From assembly GCA_039707465.1 (NCBI GenBank), contig CM077644.1, positions 144,120,962 to 144,184,961 on the forward strand: a stretch of DNA of 64,000 nt. Reading direction: 5' to 3'. The notes under the pieces are model-generated. The model worked only from the letters and a program-made list of their open reading frames with translations. It did not search any database and had not been told where the DNA came from. The stretch is from Rhabdophis nuchalis (Eukaryota > Chordata > Lepidosauria > Squamata > Natricidae). Of this stretch, positions 34,505 to 46,222 are shown piece after piece. The translations under genes and the position numbers were made by a program. The stretch's first letter is position 1, and each line of letters begins with the position of its first letter.

Positions 34505-34702
34505 ATGCTGGCATAGCTGGCTTCGGGGATTTTCCCGTGTATAAGGCTTAGAAATGTTATTGCAACGTTTCGACAAGATCTCACTTGTCATCATCAGGCA
34601 GAAGCCTGCCTGATGATGACAAGTGAGATCTTGTCGAAACGTTGCAATAACATTTCTATGCCTTATACACGGGAAAATCCCCGAAGCCAGCTATGCCAGC
34701 AT
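34505..34702. mobile_element. PLE family A foldback: two opposed hammerhead-like ends
   Basis: Two 97-bp arms (34505-34601, 34606-34702) are nearly perfect reverse complements with a 4-nt centre (aagc). Each arm is a PLE terminal sequence with CTGATGA, a perfect 6-bp stem II (GACAAG/CTTGTC) and GAAA. I see one mismatch between the arms. A 130-bp ATCT repeat follows directly. Confidence 0.85.
34607..34656 (+). ncRNA. Hammerhead-ribozyme-like motif (plus arm)
   Basis: CTGATGA (34610-34616), stem II GACAAG/CTTGTC with a 6-nt loop, GAAA (34636-34639), and a possible stem III (ACGTT / AACAT with loop GCAAT; one C-A mispair that a CpG decay would explain). This matches the hammerhead core layout known from PLE pseudo-LTRs. 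The cleavage triplet and stem I are not convincing, so activity is unproven. A mirror copy is on the minus strand at 34600-34551. Confidence 0.5.
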
Positions 34703-34730
34703 ATCTATATATCTATATATCTATATTTGC

Positions 34731-34863
<133 letters not shown>

Positions 34864-34924
34864 CTCCCCCCCACACACACACATATAAGACCATGCCTTT
34901 TCCCAGTTAGTCATACAGAAATGA

Positions 34925-35860
34925 GAGTCATGTGTATCTGTATCTGTCAAGGGAACCAGAAGATTCAGGTAGTTCAAACGAGTATAAAGATTTATTGCAA
35001 GCTTAAGCTCTCTACAAGAATCTGATCAACTGGCCGTTAAGGGAAGTGAGCGGGGAGATAAGACAGGCATTCAAGGTGGGCAGGACTTAGATCTCTTGTG
35101 GGCATGCAAGGATTCATGACTTATGATATGCTTGACCCCTTCCCCTGGCTCAGCCTGGTCATCTCCTACAGTATTGGGAGAGACATAAATTCCAAATGGA
35201 GAGGAGGAGGATATCTATGTCTTAGTGATGTGTAAAACAGGGAGGGATATGATAGAAAAAGAAAAGAATGGGCACTGTATGAAGGTAGATTAAATGCAAG
35301 TCAGTGAGTTGTACAAAAGAGTGAGAAGTGTGGAGTATAAAAGAAGAACATGGAGGAAGTTTGGTCACAGAGAAAGAATGAACTGGGATTAAATTGCAAA
35401 GCAAATACATGAAAGAAGAATGAGCTGAAGAGACAGAAGTAATGACAGGGCAGTTTTAAAGAGGTCCTCAGAAAGAGAGATGTGTAAAGAACAAAAGGTG
35501 TTATATAATGTGGTGTATGGTCTACTGGAAGTAAGAATGATTTGTAACAATAGAAAAGTATGAAGAAGTTTAATATATGATGCTTTCCTTTTCTTTTATT
35601 TAGTTTTCTAATTCTTGTTATATTTGGTACATATTACTTTACTTTAAAAGTTGTTCAGTCCATTCTTCGGAAAGCCATACTTTTTTGTCCCTCACTCAGC
35701 TTCAAGTCTCTTGCTCAGTTAGAGTTTGGCTGCATTTCTTTTAAGGCCCACCTGAGAGTTTGATATCTCAGATTTTGGCTGAAACAAATCTTAGGGGTAA
35801 GTTTCTGGTTCACCCTACTGGATAGCTCTTCCTCAACCTAGAGGAGGCAAATTGATTGTG
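34925..35860. other. Unassigned purine-rich intergenic DNA
   Basis: 35200-35560 is strongly A/G-rich and resembles a degraded L1 3' UTR, but I see no tail or TSD. 34930-35160 is unclassified. Confidence 0.3.
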
Positions 35861-35867
35861 ATGTATG

Positions 35868-35937
35868 GATGCTGGTTGGGGAATTCCGGGAGTTGAAGTC
35901 TACACATCTTAAAGTTGCCATGGTTGAGAAACACTGC
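35868..35937. mobile_element. Half of a palindromic hAT-like MITE
   Basis: 'gggagttgaagtctacacatcttaaagttgcc' matches the right arm of the 21013-21117 element. The left arm is missing. Confidence 0.7.
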
Positions 35938-36284
35938 CTTAATCAAACTGAAACAGAGGATTGGGATTTAGATTTACAAAAATGTCAGGGGCAAAATCAC
36001 CTCCCTTATTATGTGGCAATTTCAGGCTCTCCTTGGATGTTTCCTAAGAATGTCTTTAATCATTTATATTTTCCACATAGGATTTTTTGAAACCTTTCTT
36101 GTATTGGTGCACTGTCAGGGAGGCTATAAGACTACAAATATACTAGTATTCTATAATAATTCTATGTGTGTTGGCATAAAGAGATATAGAAGTCGAATCA
36201 GTAATTCATGTATTGTTATGATGCCCATTATACCACTCGGGGTATCTGGCATTCCTAAATCCATCATCATTAACACCAAAAAAA

Positions 36285-36740
36285 ACTAAAGAACTTATAA
36301 TTGACTTCAGGAAGAAGAGAGATGTACATTTACCATTGTACATAAATGATGAGGAGGTGGAGAGGGTTGGTAGTTTTAAATTTCTGGGCATTTATATCTC
36401 AGAGGACCTCTCATGGACCACGAATGCTAACATGCTTGTGAAGAAGGTACAGAAGAGGCTGTGTACTTCCTGAGAATGCTAAGGAAGATAAATCTATCTC
36501 AGCATCTACTTCTGTCTTACTATCGCAGCACTATTGAGAGTGTCCTGACATATGGCATTCTTGCATGGTATGGGAGCAGCTCTGCAGCAGAAAAAAAAGC
36601 TCTACAGAGAATCATTAAAACTGCCCAGAATATCATCGGGCTCCAGCTACCAATCCTTGATGACATCTTCACATCTCGCTGTTTGAGGAAGTTGCATAAC
36701 ATCATCAGAGACTCTTCCCATCCTGCTTATCTCATCCGTC
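36285..36740 (+). pseudogene. Rex1 reverse transcriptase C-terminus (broken)
   Basis: The translation shows a KTKELIIDFRKKR start, FLGIYISEDLSW, then (after a frame change near 36460) YFLRMLRKINL, YRSTIESVLTYGILAWYGSS, KKALQRIIKTAQNIIG and LDDIFTSRCLRK. This motif order is typical of the Rex1/Babar group. Catalytic residues lie upstream and are absent. Confidence 0.85.
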
Positions 36741-36748
36741 TTTCATCC

Positions 36749-37153
36749 AAGATGGCGGCGCGCTTAGGCGCAGCGGCTTTGAGCTCCTGGTGTCACAGCA
36801 GACTTTTCCATCAAAACTCGCTCTGAACCTACTGTAAAAGAAAAAAGAAAAAGAGACGTGCTCCTCTTCCACCAACTCCTGGGATGCCAAACAGATTTGA
36901 AGAAATGGATAACAGAAGACAGGGTGCAGTTGATCCTTTTCAACTGTCATTTGTCAGCCATTTTGTTTCAACAGTCATTTGTCGGCCTTTTCGTTTGCCT
37001 GGAGAGATTCCTGTTGTGGCTGTCACTGCTGTCTGTATCCCACCTGGTGCAAGTGTTGGCACGGCGCTCGAACCAATTTCATTGTAATTTTATTACAGTA
37101 TTATTACAATGACAGTAAAGATTATTATTATTATTATATTATTATTATTATTA
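36749..37153 (+). mobile_element. Short composite non-LTR element inserted in Rex1
   Basis: The insert begins AAGATGGCGGCGCGC, which contains a YY1-type core, and ends 'attacaatgacagtaaag' plus an ATT run. Its 3' end resembles the Rex1 3' end. A degenerate 7-8 bp repeat (tttcatc / tttcaatc) flanks it. At about 405 bp it looks like a LINE 5' end joined to a 3' end without RT. A short frame at 36884-37087 may be leftover ORF1 sequence. The YY1 role is inferred. Confidence 0.6.
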
Positions 37154-37514
37154 TTTCAATCTTTTTAGACTGTTGCCTTCTGGCAGAAGATACAGAACAA
37201 TTAAAACTAGGACTACACGTCTTCTGAACGGCTTTTATCCCAGAGCTATAATTGCACTCAGCAATGAACTAAAGGGTCACCATCAGTGAGCTATTGGACA
37301 GCACTACTTGGTCTGTTGTGTGGATGCTTGGATGGTTTAGGGCCGGGGATCTTTTGGTGGGTGGGGGGTGTTTTGGGGATTGTTATGGGTGTTGGGCCTG
37401 GTCTCTGGGTGCTATGTGAATTTCATTGTATGTGTAAACTGTGTATACACGTACAATGACAATTAAGTAAAGTAAAGCATTAGTTGGTTCTCTAATCAAG
37501 AAATTAAATCTTCC

Positions 37515-37848
37515 CTAGAGAGGGATAGGAGAGAGGGTGGAAGGGGGGGGGAAGAAAAGGAAAGAAAGGAGTGGAAAGGGGAGAAAGGAGGAGAGGGGAA
37601 GGGGAAGTAGAGAAGAGAAGGATGACAGAGGGAAGAAAGGAGGTAGGGAGGAGGTGGAGAGAGGGAGAAGGAAGTGATGGATATGGTACAAATATGATGT
37701 ATGGAGAGCAGAAGAGCCAATAATTGTTTTTTTTGATGTAATATTTTGATGTAAATATTTAATAATATAAAAATGTTGGTTATGTAACAGGATACATGTG
37801 GTTATTTTTTATGAAAATGAAAAAAATAAAAAACTTAAAAAATAAATC
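37515..37848 (+). mobile_element. L1 LINE 3' UTR (polypurine tract plus A-rich tail)
   Basis: 37515-37690 is almost pure A/G, followed by AT-rich sequence ending 'aaaaaacttaaaaaataaat'. A short degenerate direct repeat (aaatcttccct / aaatcttctct) flanks it. The organisation is the same as 17849-18212. Confidence 0.7.
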
Positions 37849-37849
37849 T

Positions 37850-40010
37850 TCTCTTTGTAAGACCTCACTTAGACAACCATAAAGGTTGCCCACATTTTTA
37901 GCAGTAGCTATGATTTGCAGAAGCAGGCTGATACTCTTTTCCTATTATTGATTGGTTCAAATTCCCCTCCCTTGTTTAAATTTTGTATTTGTGTTTTATT
38001 AGTCTGGGGCTGAAAATAAATAATTTGAATTTGCTGCAATTTACATAATGCTGCTTATTCCTCCCAAAAGGAACTGCATGATGGCTATTTATGTTATGTA
38101 AATGTGTTCCTCCAAAAGCTCCTTGAATATAATTCTCTTAAACAATGGCATAACTGTTTATAAAATAGTCAGCACTTTTATCACACACCCAAAAGGTCAT
38201 TAGGAAAGTGGGATCTGCTATCAGGTAATTTATGTCCAGGCCCATCGCCTCAGAGGTGGAATATTTCACTTCATTGGGCAAAGGAACTATCTGTCTCCTT
38301 GGGAGCTGGCTTTCACTTGCTCCAAATGGAAGAATATCACTCTCCTTTGTGTTTTTCCAGGGTTGGTTGGTTTGGTGTGAGAGTTCTTGCACAAGAGCTA
38401 AAAACTGGTCAGCTGGATCACCCAAGGGTTGTCAGGAAGTTCAGGCTGACTGGTGGGTAGCCTATCATCCTTTACTAGAAAATCCTTAGAAGAAGAGCAT
38501 CACAAGTGTCACCCAACTCATGACAATTTCTCTAAAATGTTTGTTACCCAGCATGGGACATAGTGACTCTTGCATAACTTCCCAGTATGTCCCAGAATGG
38601 GACACCTTGACTCTTGCTTGACTTCCCAAACCATTTTTCTCAAGGTCTGAGAAAAACAAGAATAACCTTATATATATTGTACATCTGGAAAAAGTCAATT
38701 TTCATTTTTGGAACTTCTGCCTCAGTCTTCTTCAAAACTGAAACTGGTGCTGCTCTAGCTGTACATTTCCTTCCTTCCTCCCTCCCTCCCTCCCTCCCTC
38801 CCTCCCTCCCTCCCTCCCTCCCTCCCCACCTTTAGTTATCTCACCAGATGAAAATCAAGAAAGTTGTATGCATTTTATAAACTGTATTTGATAGCCTAAT
38901 AAACATACTGATTCCATTTACATAGGGATACCACAAATTCCTGGACATGTCCTACATTTAAGGCATTAAATTGTCATCCAGCTGCATTTGGAAATTATGG
39001 AAAAAACCTCCAATATGGCAATGGCAATTTTGATGACTACTATTTTCTTCTTTCTCAAAGCAGTTCTAGACAACTTCAGCTCTGAGACTGAGGAAGAAGA
39101 CATGCTCAGGGTAACAGCAACTCTGGTGAGCCCAACATTTGAAGAAGAGATGCTGGGAATGAGTGGCCATGCAAGCATCCACGAGACAGAGAGTAAATGA
39201 GCAAAAAATATAATTTCCCAGGGCACTTATTTATACTGCTGTACATATGTTGGATGCATAGCTACAGTGCACTGGATAAGAAGGTTTACTGCTGTCTTTA
39301 CTGCACAGAGGAAATTATCATCATGCAAAGCAGGGACGCGAGATGCAAATCAAGCTACTGCTGCTCCCTTTCCAAGAAAGCTAACATCCCAAGAAACACC
39401 CTGAAGGTATAATACAGTGATGATGCTTTGTGGTTGCAGGTGTTCAGATTGTTGTCCCTCGAGGGCAAATTGCATTGGTGGCAAAGTTAGGAAAACCTTA
39501 GACCTTGGGTGTCATGTATCAAAGGAGAAATGAGGCAGGGGGAGGAGACAACACATCAGATTCATAGAAGAGGAGGAAGCAGAGAGAGTGAAGAATGGGT
39601 AGTCTAATTCTGTACAACACAGAATGATTTTCTTTCATAGCAGTTTGAAATTTGGGGAGGATTCTAGGGACATCATTTCTTCATAACTTTTGGTCATTTT
39701 GAATGTGGACCAAAAAAAACCCAAAGACCAGCTTGCACTAACAAACAATTTTACAGAGGATGATTGTACAAGCCTCCCTGCCTGCATGAAGCTTGGAATT
39801 CAAGTGTTTCTATTTAGTCATGCCTATCTGGAACTGAAGATCAATCAAATCAAGAGACCATTGGAGATCCAATTGCTGCGCCACAAAACCCAGTGCAGAG
39901 GCAGGTGGGTTAATTCCTGGCTTTTAAATTATACATATGTGGAAGATATTCATAGAGAAATTTGATGATGAATTGGCAAATGCCTGCTAGATAGGAGACT
40001 AGATATGAAC
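37850..40010. other. Intergenic with a simple repeat
   Basis: Apart from the (CCTC)n run I see nothing supported. Several short ORFs near 39.0-39.4 kb have no recognisable family. Confidence 0.4.
38763..38825. repeat. (CCTC)n microsatellite
   Basis: About 15 pyrimidine tetranucleotide units. Confidence 0.95.
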
Positions 40011-40011
40011 T

Positions 40012-40600
40012 TTATTTATTTATTTAATGTATGTGGCTGCCCATCTCAAATACAATTCTGGTTGGCCCACAACACTTGAAAACAGAGTATATCTACTTAC
40101 TTATATAATTTATATGGCTAGTCATCTCAAAAACATGACTCTGGGTGGCTTAAAGGTAAAGGTTTCCCTCGCACTTACGTTACATTTCAGGACCCAGCTA
40201 GGTAACATCGTTGTTCCTGACTCTAGGGGGCGGTGTTCATCTCTGTTACAAAGCCGAAGAGCCAGCACTGTCCAAAGACATCTCCATGGTCATTTGGCCG
40301 CCATGGCTTAACAGCGAAGGCGCACGGAATGCTGTTACCTTCCTACTTTCATTTTTACCTGCTTTCGAACTGCTAGGTTGGCAGAAGCTGCGACAAGTAA
40401 CGGGAGCTCACTCTGTTACACAGCACTAGAGATTCGAACTGCTGAGCTTTCTGATCGACAAGTTCAGTATCTTAGCCACTGAGCCAGGTGGATAACAGTA
40501 CTTAAAAACAGAATAAAAACAATATAACAAAATTATAAAGGACAAAAATAGCAGTTAAGGGGAAAAAAAACAAGCAACCAACAACACCAATTAATATAAC
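40012..40600 (-). repeat. LINE 3' tails of unassigned family, split by a SINE
   Basis: Two consecutive 'ctgcccatctcaaa...ctctgggtggc' tails occur at 40028 and 40115. The second resumes at about 40490 ('aacagtacttaaaaacag') after the SINE. Confidence 0.5.
40152..40490 (-). mobile_element. Sauria-type SINE
   Basis: The complement of the copy at 8938-9286: BovB-like 3' end at 40155-40230 ('ttcctgactctagggggcgg'), body, and tRNA head with box B (GTTCGAA) near 40430 and 'cttagccactgagcc' at 40470. The boundaries are approximate. Confidence 0.85.
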
Positions 40601-41242
40601 TGCGCAACAGTCTCTTCATGGATGACGTTATCCATGATTTGAGATGCACTGGAATGACTTCTTGCAGTGTAAGTCTCCCTGTCGTAGGCAGACTTTTCTG
40701 AAATTTCTTTCTTCAACATTAAACCTTAATCCCATTAATCCAAGGATTTCTCTAAAAGCTGCATTGGTTTTGCTGCCATCACAAATCTTTCCTGGTGTAA
40801 AAGTTCCTTTATTAATCTTGCGAACCAAGTATTTTGAGGATCCATGACAAATTGTCTTGGCAGCATTTATTCAGTTACCAATATATAAATCGAGCCCGGA
40901 CAAAATGAAGCACCCTCTATCCTATTTGGGATTAGCATTTCTGCCCCTTTCATGTGATTCTTACAGCAACAGCTTGTCTGAAGTGCTGGATAAATGATTC
41001 CCATATGAAGCAGCACATTATTATATTTTGAAACTTCTGTTGCTTTCCTTCTTGGGAACTACTGTATATGTCAAACTAGTCAGCAATCATACCAGAGCTG
41101 TAAGGATCTTCCCTGTTCAGTTGATTGATTTCCATCAGACATCTGGCCATCCTCTTGCATGAACAAATGGGAGAGCTGCACTTCATTGAGCCATAGATAT
41201 TCGCTGACCACATTTTTATTAATCTAAGGCATCATTTGTTTT

Positions 41243-42640
41243 TATTTTATTTATTTTATTTTATTCGATTTGTATCCCGCCTTTCTCCAAAAGGACCCAG
41301 GGCGGCGCACAGGAAAATTAAAATAATATACAAAACAATACAAAAATATAAAAATTTAAAACCTATTAAATATGAAATCCTGCGCTAAAACCAATTAAAA
41401 ACCCCCATTTTAAAACTATACTAGTCAACAGCGGAGGCTATGTAAGGCCGGCTTGATGAAACAAATGTGTTTTTAAACACTGGCGGAAGAGGCGGAGGTC
41501 AGTAATGGTACGGAGTTCAGGGGGTAGGTCGTTCCACAGGGCAGGGCCCGCCACAGAGAAGGCCCTTCCCCTGGGTGTCGCCAGTCGGCATTGTCCGGCC
41601 GACGGCACCCTGAGAAGGCCCTCTCTGTGGGAGCGTATCGGTCTAAGGGATGTATGGGGCAGGAGACGGTCTCGCATGTAACTAGGTCCCGAGCCATGGA
41701 GCGCTTTGAAGATGGTCATCAAGACCTTGAAGCGCACCCGAAAGACCACAGGAAGCCAGTGCAGCTCGCGCAGGATCGGTGTTATGTGGGAGCATCTAGA
41801 GGCTCCCGTAATCACCCGCGCGGCTGCATTCTGCACTAACTGTAGCTTTCGAGTGCACCTCAAGGGAAGCCCCATGTAGAGAGCATTACAGTAGTCGAGT
41901 CGGGACGTCACGAGGGCCTTAGTGACTGTGTGAAGGGCAGCCCGGTCCAGTAAGGGGCGCAATTGGTGCATCAGGCGAACCTGATGAAATGCCCCCCTGG
42001 CCACGGCCGCCACATGGTCGTCCATGGACAGCCGGGAATCCAGGAGGACACCCAAATTGCGCGCCCTCTCCACGGGGGCCGGTGTTTCGCCCCCAATGGC
42101 CAGAGTTGGAGTGATCTGGCTGAACCGGGGTGCCGGAAACCACAGCCACTCAGTCTTGGACGGGTTGAGCTTGAGTTTGTTACTACCCATCCAGATCCGT
42201 ACGGCTTCCAAACACCGGGACATCACCTCAATGTCATCGTTGGGGTGGTCTGGGGTGGATATGTACAGCTGAGTATCATCAGCGTACAGATGATATCCCA
42301 CCCCAAAACCACGGATGATCTCACCCAGCGGCTTCATGTATGTGTTGAATAGGAGGGGCGAGAGGACCGACCCCTGAGGAACCCCGCAAACGAGAGGCCT
42401 CGAGGCCGACCTTTGCCCCCCTGCCAACACATATTGCGACCGACCAGAGAGGTAGGACGAGAACCACCGCAAAACGGTGCCTCCCATCCCCAACCCCCCC
42501 AGTCGGTGCAATAGGATACCATGGTCGATGGTATCAAAAGCCGCTGAGAGGTCTAACAGGACTAGGATAGAGGAATATCCTCTATCCCGCGCCCTCCAGA
42601 GATCATCAACCAACGCGACCATCATTCCTGCCCCTTCACT
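41243..42640 (-). mobile_element. L2/CR1-type LINE, 5'-truncated
   Basis: The 3' tail starts near 41250 in T-rich sequence. The 3' UTR and RT C-terminal half follow, with truncation at about 42640. Confidence 0.92.
41438..42625 (-). pseudogene. L2 reverse transcriptase fragment (395 aa, frame intact)
   Basis: It contains FDTIDHGILLHRL, GVPQGSVLSPLLF and YADD (42286-42275), plus the entire C-terminal region (SRLDYCNALYMGLPL, HWLPVVFRVRFK, LKTHLF). There is no internal stop. The endonuclease and the first RT blocks are lost by 5' truncation. Closest to the 10.2 kb copy in wording (SGRRP-type versus SRLDYC variants), so it probably belongs to the same subfamily. Confidence 0.9.
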
Positions 42641-42704
42641 GCACTCCTCTCAATTGTCTTCAAATATCCATAATTCAGATTGAATCCCAGTTAGTGACCT
42701 ACAG

Positions 42705-43137
42705 CAGCGGTGTCAAACTCAATTTCATTGAGGGCCATATCAGAGTTGTGTTTGACCTTGGGGAGCTGGGATGGGCGTGGCCAGGGTGGGCATGGCCAGT
42801 TCGATGTTACTCATGTCATGTGGCGGCCCGAGTGCTCTAAAAATGGGCTCCTGAGCTCTGTTTTTGGCTGCAGTGGCTTCCTGAAACCCTCTGACAGCAA
42901 TAATGGAGCTCGGGAGGGCCGCCTGCAAGCTCTGTTTTCAGTTGTGATGGCCTCCTGCAGCCCTCTGCCAGTGAAAATGAAGCTCCGGAGAGCTATAAGC
43001 AGCTTTCCTGACCTCTGTTTTTGCTTGCAGAGGCACCGTGGGCTGGTCCTTCACTGTTTCCAGGTCAGCCCCATGGGCCAGATCTAAGCACCGCATAAGC
43101 CAGATCTGGTTTGTGGGCCTTGAGTTTGACACCCCTG
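42705..43137 (+). mobile_element. hAT non-autonomous element (433 bp)
   Basis: The left end is CAGCGGTGTCAAACTCAA and the right end TTGAGTTTGACACCCCTG. The flanking duplication acctacag / acctacac (42697-42704, 43138-43145) matches at 7 of 8 positions. Non-coding interior. Confidence 0.9.
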
Positions 43138-43549
43138 ACCTACACTGTCTTCCAGCATCATGCAGCCATCCTTGAGTGAAAATATGAAAGATATGAGTAA
43201 AGATTGTAGGAGGTGGGCTTTTTTTGCTAAAAAAATTTTCCTGGCAGAATGACGGTTAAATGACTGCAGAAGATACTGTAGGTCACTAAAGGATGGTGGG
43301 TTCTTTTTCAACCCAAATTGCATTGACTTCCTCACTTTTCTTTGTTGCTTGTTAACATCTTGTGGTCGTTCACTGAGCAGCTGGTTCCTAGATTATTTTC
43401 CCCTATTCTATTTGAAACATATCTGAAGAATTCTTTTTGTTTTTGTTTTGGTTGATCTTCTCTTTGTTTGCTAAATGATTCATTTCATTTTCTATTCCAT
43501 TTTGTGTGGTCGGTGCTTATTTTCATTTTAATAAGTCGGTGCTTATTTT

Positions 43550-43660
<111 letters not shown>

Positions 43661-43971
43661 TGGCTTCGTATTTTACTCTTTGTGTGATCATAATGCTGCT
43701 ACTAGCATTTTTGCCTCCCTGGAATTGCTCTTTTAGGCATTTTCATTTTTTAAGAATTTCCACCTTGGCAAAGTTCAGATACAAATATTTTACTTCTGCG
43801 ATTTGGTCTAATAAAATATGTTTGAACAAGTACAGAGCATTTTGTTCTCACTCTTGCTGTGCTTCTCTATGTTTTTGAATGAGGATCCCCAATTTTTCTG
43901 TAGATCTCAGTCTTGGAATCTCCATCTCTTTAATCCCTTTACTCTTTCTTTTTTCTTTGTTAGATCTATAC

Positions 43972-44672
43972 CAGTGGTGGGTTTCAAAATTTTTTAGAAC
44001 CTCTTCTGTAGGCGTGGCCTGTTTTGTGGGAGTGGCTTGCTGGCCATGTGACTGGGTGGGAGTGTCTTGCCAGCCATGTGACTGGCATGATAAACGGGTT
44101 GCGTGGAGACTCCTGAGAGGGGTGTGGTGGGAGGGGCCTGGCCAGTCAAGTGTGGCCTTTGGGGTTCGCTGATGGAGAACACTTTTTTTGTACCCCCCAG
44201 TGAGATCTTGCCCATTTTTTAATCCATCTTTCTTCTTCTGGCTTCTCCTCAGTGGTGGGTTTCAAATTTTTTTAGAACCTCTTCTGTAGGTGTGGCCTGC
44301 TTTGTGGGAGTGGCTTGTTAGCCATGTGGCTGGGTGGGCATGGACAACTTGTAAAATGTGGTGATACTTACTTAACAACACTCTTGCTTAGCAACCAAAA
44401 TGTTGGCTCAGAAACTCTGGCATTTGAAGCATGCAAGTCTTAAAGCTGTCAAATTACAAGACCCTTGCACCCCTAACCCTTTAGAAAAAAACCCCAGGGG
44501 TGTTCAAACTTGACAGCTTTAAGACTTGTGGACTTCAACTCCCAGAATTCCTCCTCTCGCTCTTCATCTCGATGATTTGCGGGGGGACGGAGGGAGGGAG
44601 CTGGAACCGGTTCTAAACGGCCCTGTAGATTTGTGGAACCTCTTCTATAGAACTGGCAGGAACCCACCCCTG
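43972..44672 (+). mobile_element. Complex hAT-like element with repeated left end
   Basis: The left end CAGTGGTGGGTTTCAAA and right end 'gaacccacccctg' are flanked by atctatac / atctgtac (43964-43971, 44673-44680; 7 of 8). A second copy of the left end starts at 44252, and part of a palindromic MITE-like arm ('gacagctttaagacttgtgg') is at 44508-44550, so the unit is nested or partly duplicated. Confidence 0.75.
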
Positions 44673-44809
44673 ATCTGTACCCTGACTTTTTTTTTATGTA
44701 CATAGCATTCCTCACAACAACAATGCTGTGAATATGTTGGACATGCACAAAGAAAGGAGAGAGAGCCCAATAGCTATAATTTCTGTTCATGCAATCTGAC
44801 TTGTAAGTA

Positions 44810-45192
44810 TGGGTAGCCCATGACTACTGACCACCCTTGAACCCAAAATGTATGTTACTAAGCAATACAGTTGTTAAATGATTTTTACCACATTTCCCGA
44901 CTTTTCTTGCCACACTTGTTAAACAAATCACTGTGGTTATTAAGTTAGTAACATGGTTGTTAAGTGAATCTGGCTTCCCCATCGACTTTGCTTGTCAGAA
45001 GGTGATCACATGATCCCGGGATACAGTAACTCTTATAAACATGAACCACTTGCCAAGCATTTGAATCTTCATCATGTAACCATGGGGATGCTCCAATGGT
45101 TGTAAGTATGAAAAATGGTCATAAGTCACTTTTTTCAAGGATATAACTTGGAACAGTCGCTAAATGAACTGTTGCAAGTTGAGGATTACCTG
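44810..45192 (-). mobile_element. Tc1/mariner-like MITE
   Basis: A diverged copy of the 1155-1543 family in the opposite orientation. The ends are 'gggtagcccatgac' and 'gttgaggattacctg'. The TSD is eroded on the right. Confidence 0.8.
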
Positions 45193-45833
45193 GACTGTAT
45201 ATTATGAACATTATTTCTAGCATTGAATTAAATCTCATTCTTGTAATTCGAAACCAACTTTGTTTGCCCATTTTTACCTTCAGACCTGCATTCTATCCTT
45301 TTCTTGTTTAGCCATATCGTATTTATCCCCAACTTTATTTGAAATGAGCTTCTTCTGTAAACTGATTCTTAGCTGCTGTCTAAATGTTCTTTGGGTTCCC
45401 CATTGTTTATTAGCAACCTAAACCGGAGAACACAGAGGAGATGCTTTATTGACATCAACTTCTGAAACACAATTGAACTGGCGGGTGAAAAAAAAAAGGC
45501 TACATATACAGACCACGTTCAGTGTTAATCAGACCAAGCCAAGGCTATCTTTACTCAATACAGAAGGCAGAGAGAATATAGCAAGGCTAATTGCACACAC
45601 CGAGACAGCAAATCAAAATATTTTGACTTAATCTCTGAAATATCATGCTGTTTGGATTTTCAAAATGCCAGTGGTAGTTAGGTGGAAAAATAAGGGTTTA
45701 AAATGACAGGGAAGTTTTGTAATCATTCTTACTTTTCCTATTAGGCCAGTAATTTGGAGATTGCCATATATAAGAAATGCTTTTGCCTGAATTTCTGGCA
45801 AAGAATAAGAGCTGGAACTAAATGAAGCCAATA

Positions 45834-46222
45834 CCGGTAACTCCTCGACTTACCACCATTCATTGAGTGACCCTTTGAAGTTGCAACCGCACTGAAAAAA
45901 GCAATTTATGACTGTTTTTCACACTTAAGACCCTTGTAGTATTCCCCCCATCGTCATGCAATCAAAATTCAGACGCTTGGCAACTGGCATGTATTTATGA
46001 TGGTGGCGTTGTCCTGGGGTCACGTGATTACCTTTAGCAAACTTCTGACAAGGGTAAGCCAGATTCACTTAACAACCGTGTTACTAGCTTAACAGCTGCG
46101 GTCATTCACTTAACAACTGTAGTAAGGAAAGTTGTAAAATGGGACAAAAGTCACTTAACAACTGTTTTGTTTCAGAACAGAAATTTTGGGCTCGATTGTG
46201 GTCGCAAGTCAAAAACTACCTG
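45834..46222 (+). mobile_element. Tc1/mariner-like MITE (389 bp)
   Basis: The same length and orientation as the copy at 1155-1543, flanked by TA (45832-45833, 46223-46224). Confidence 0.85.

Larger units (their letters stand above)
36285..37478 (+). mobile_element. Rex1-type LINE, 3' part, interrupted
   Basis: The coding part (36285-36740) and the 3' part (37155-37478) are separated by an insert. The second part resumes with an LLPSGRRYRT-like sequence and ends with 'aatttcattgtatgtg...tgtacaatgacaat', the Rex1-type 3' end. Confidence 0.8.

Noticed and set aside
39000..39420. Acidic ORF (SSETEEEDML...) and a neighbouring Cys-rich ORF
   Set aside because: Short, no splice support and no family similarity that I can recognise.
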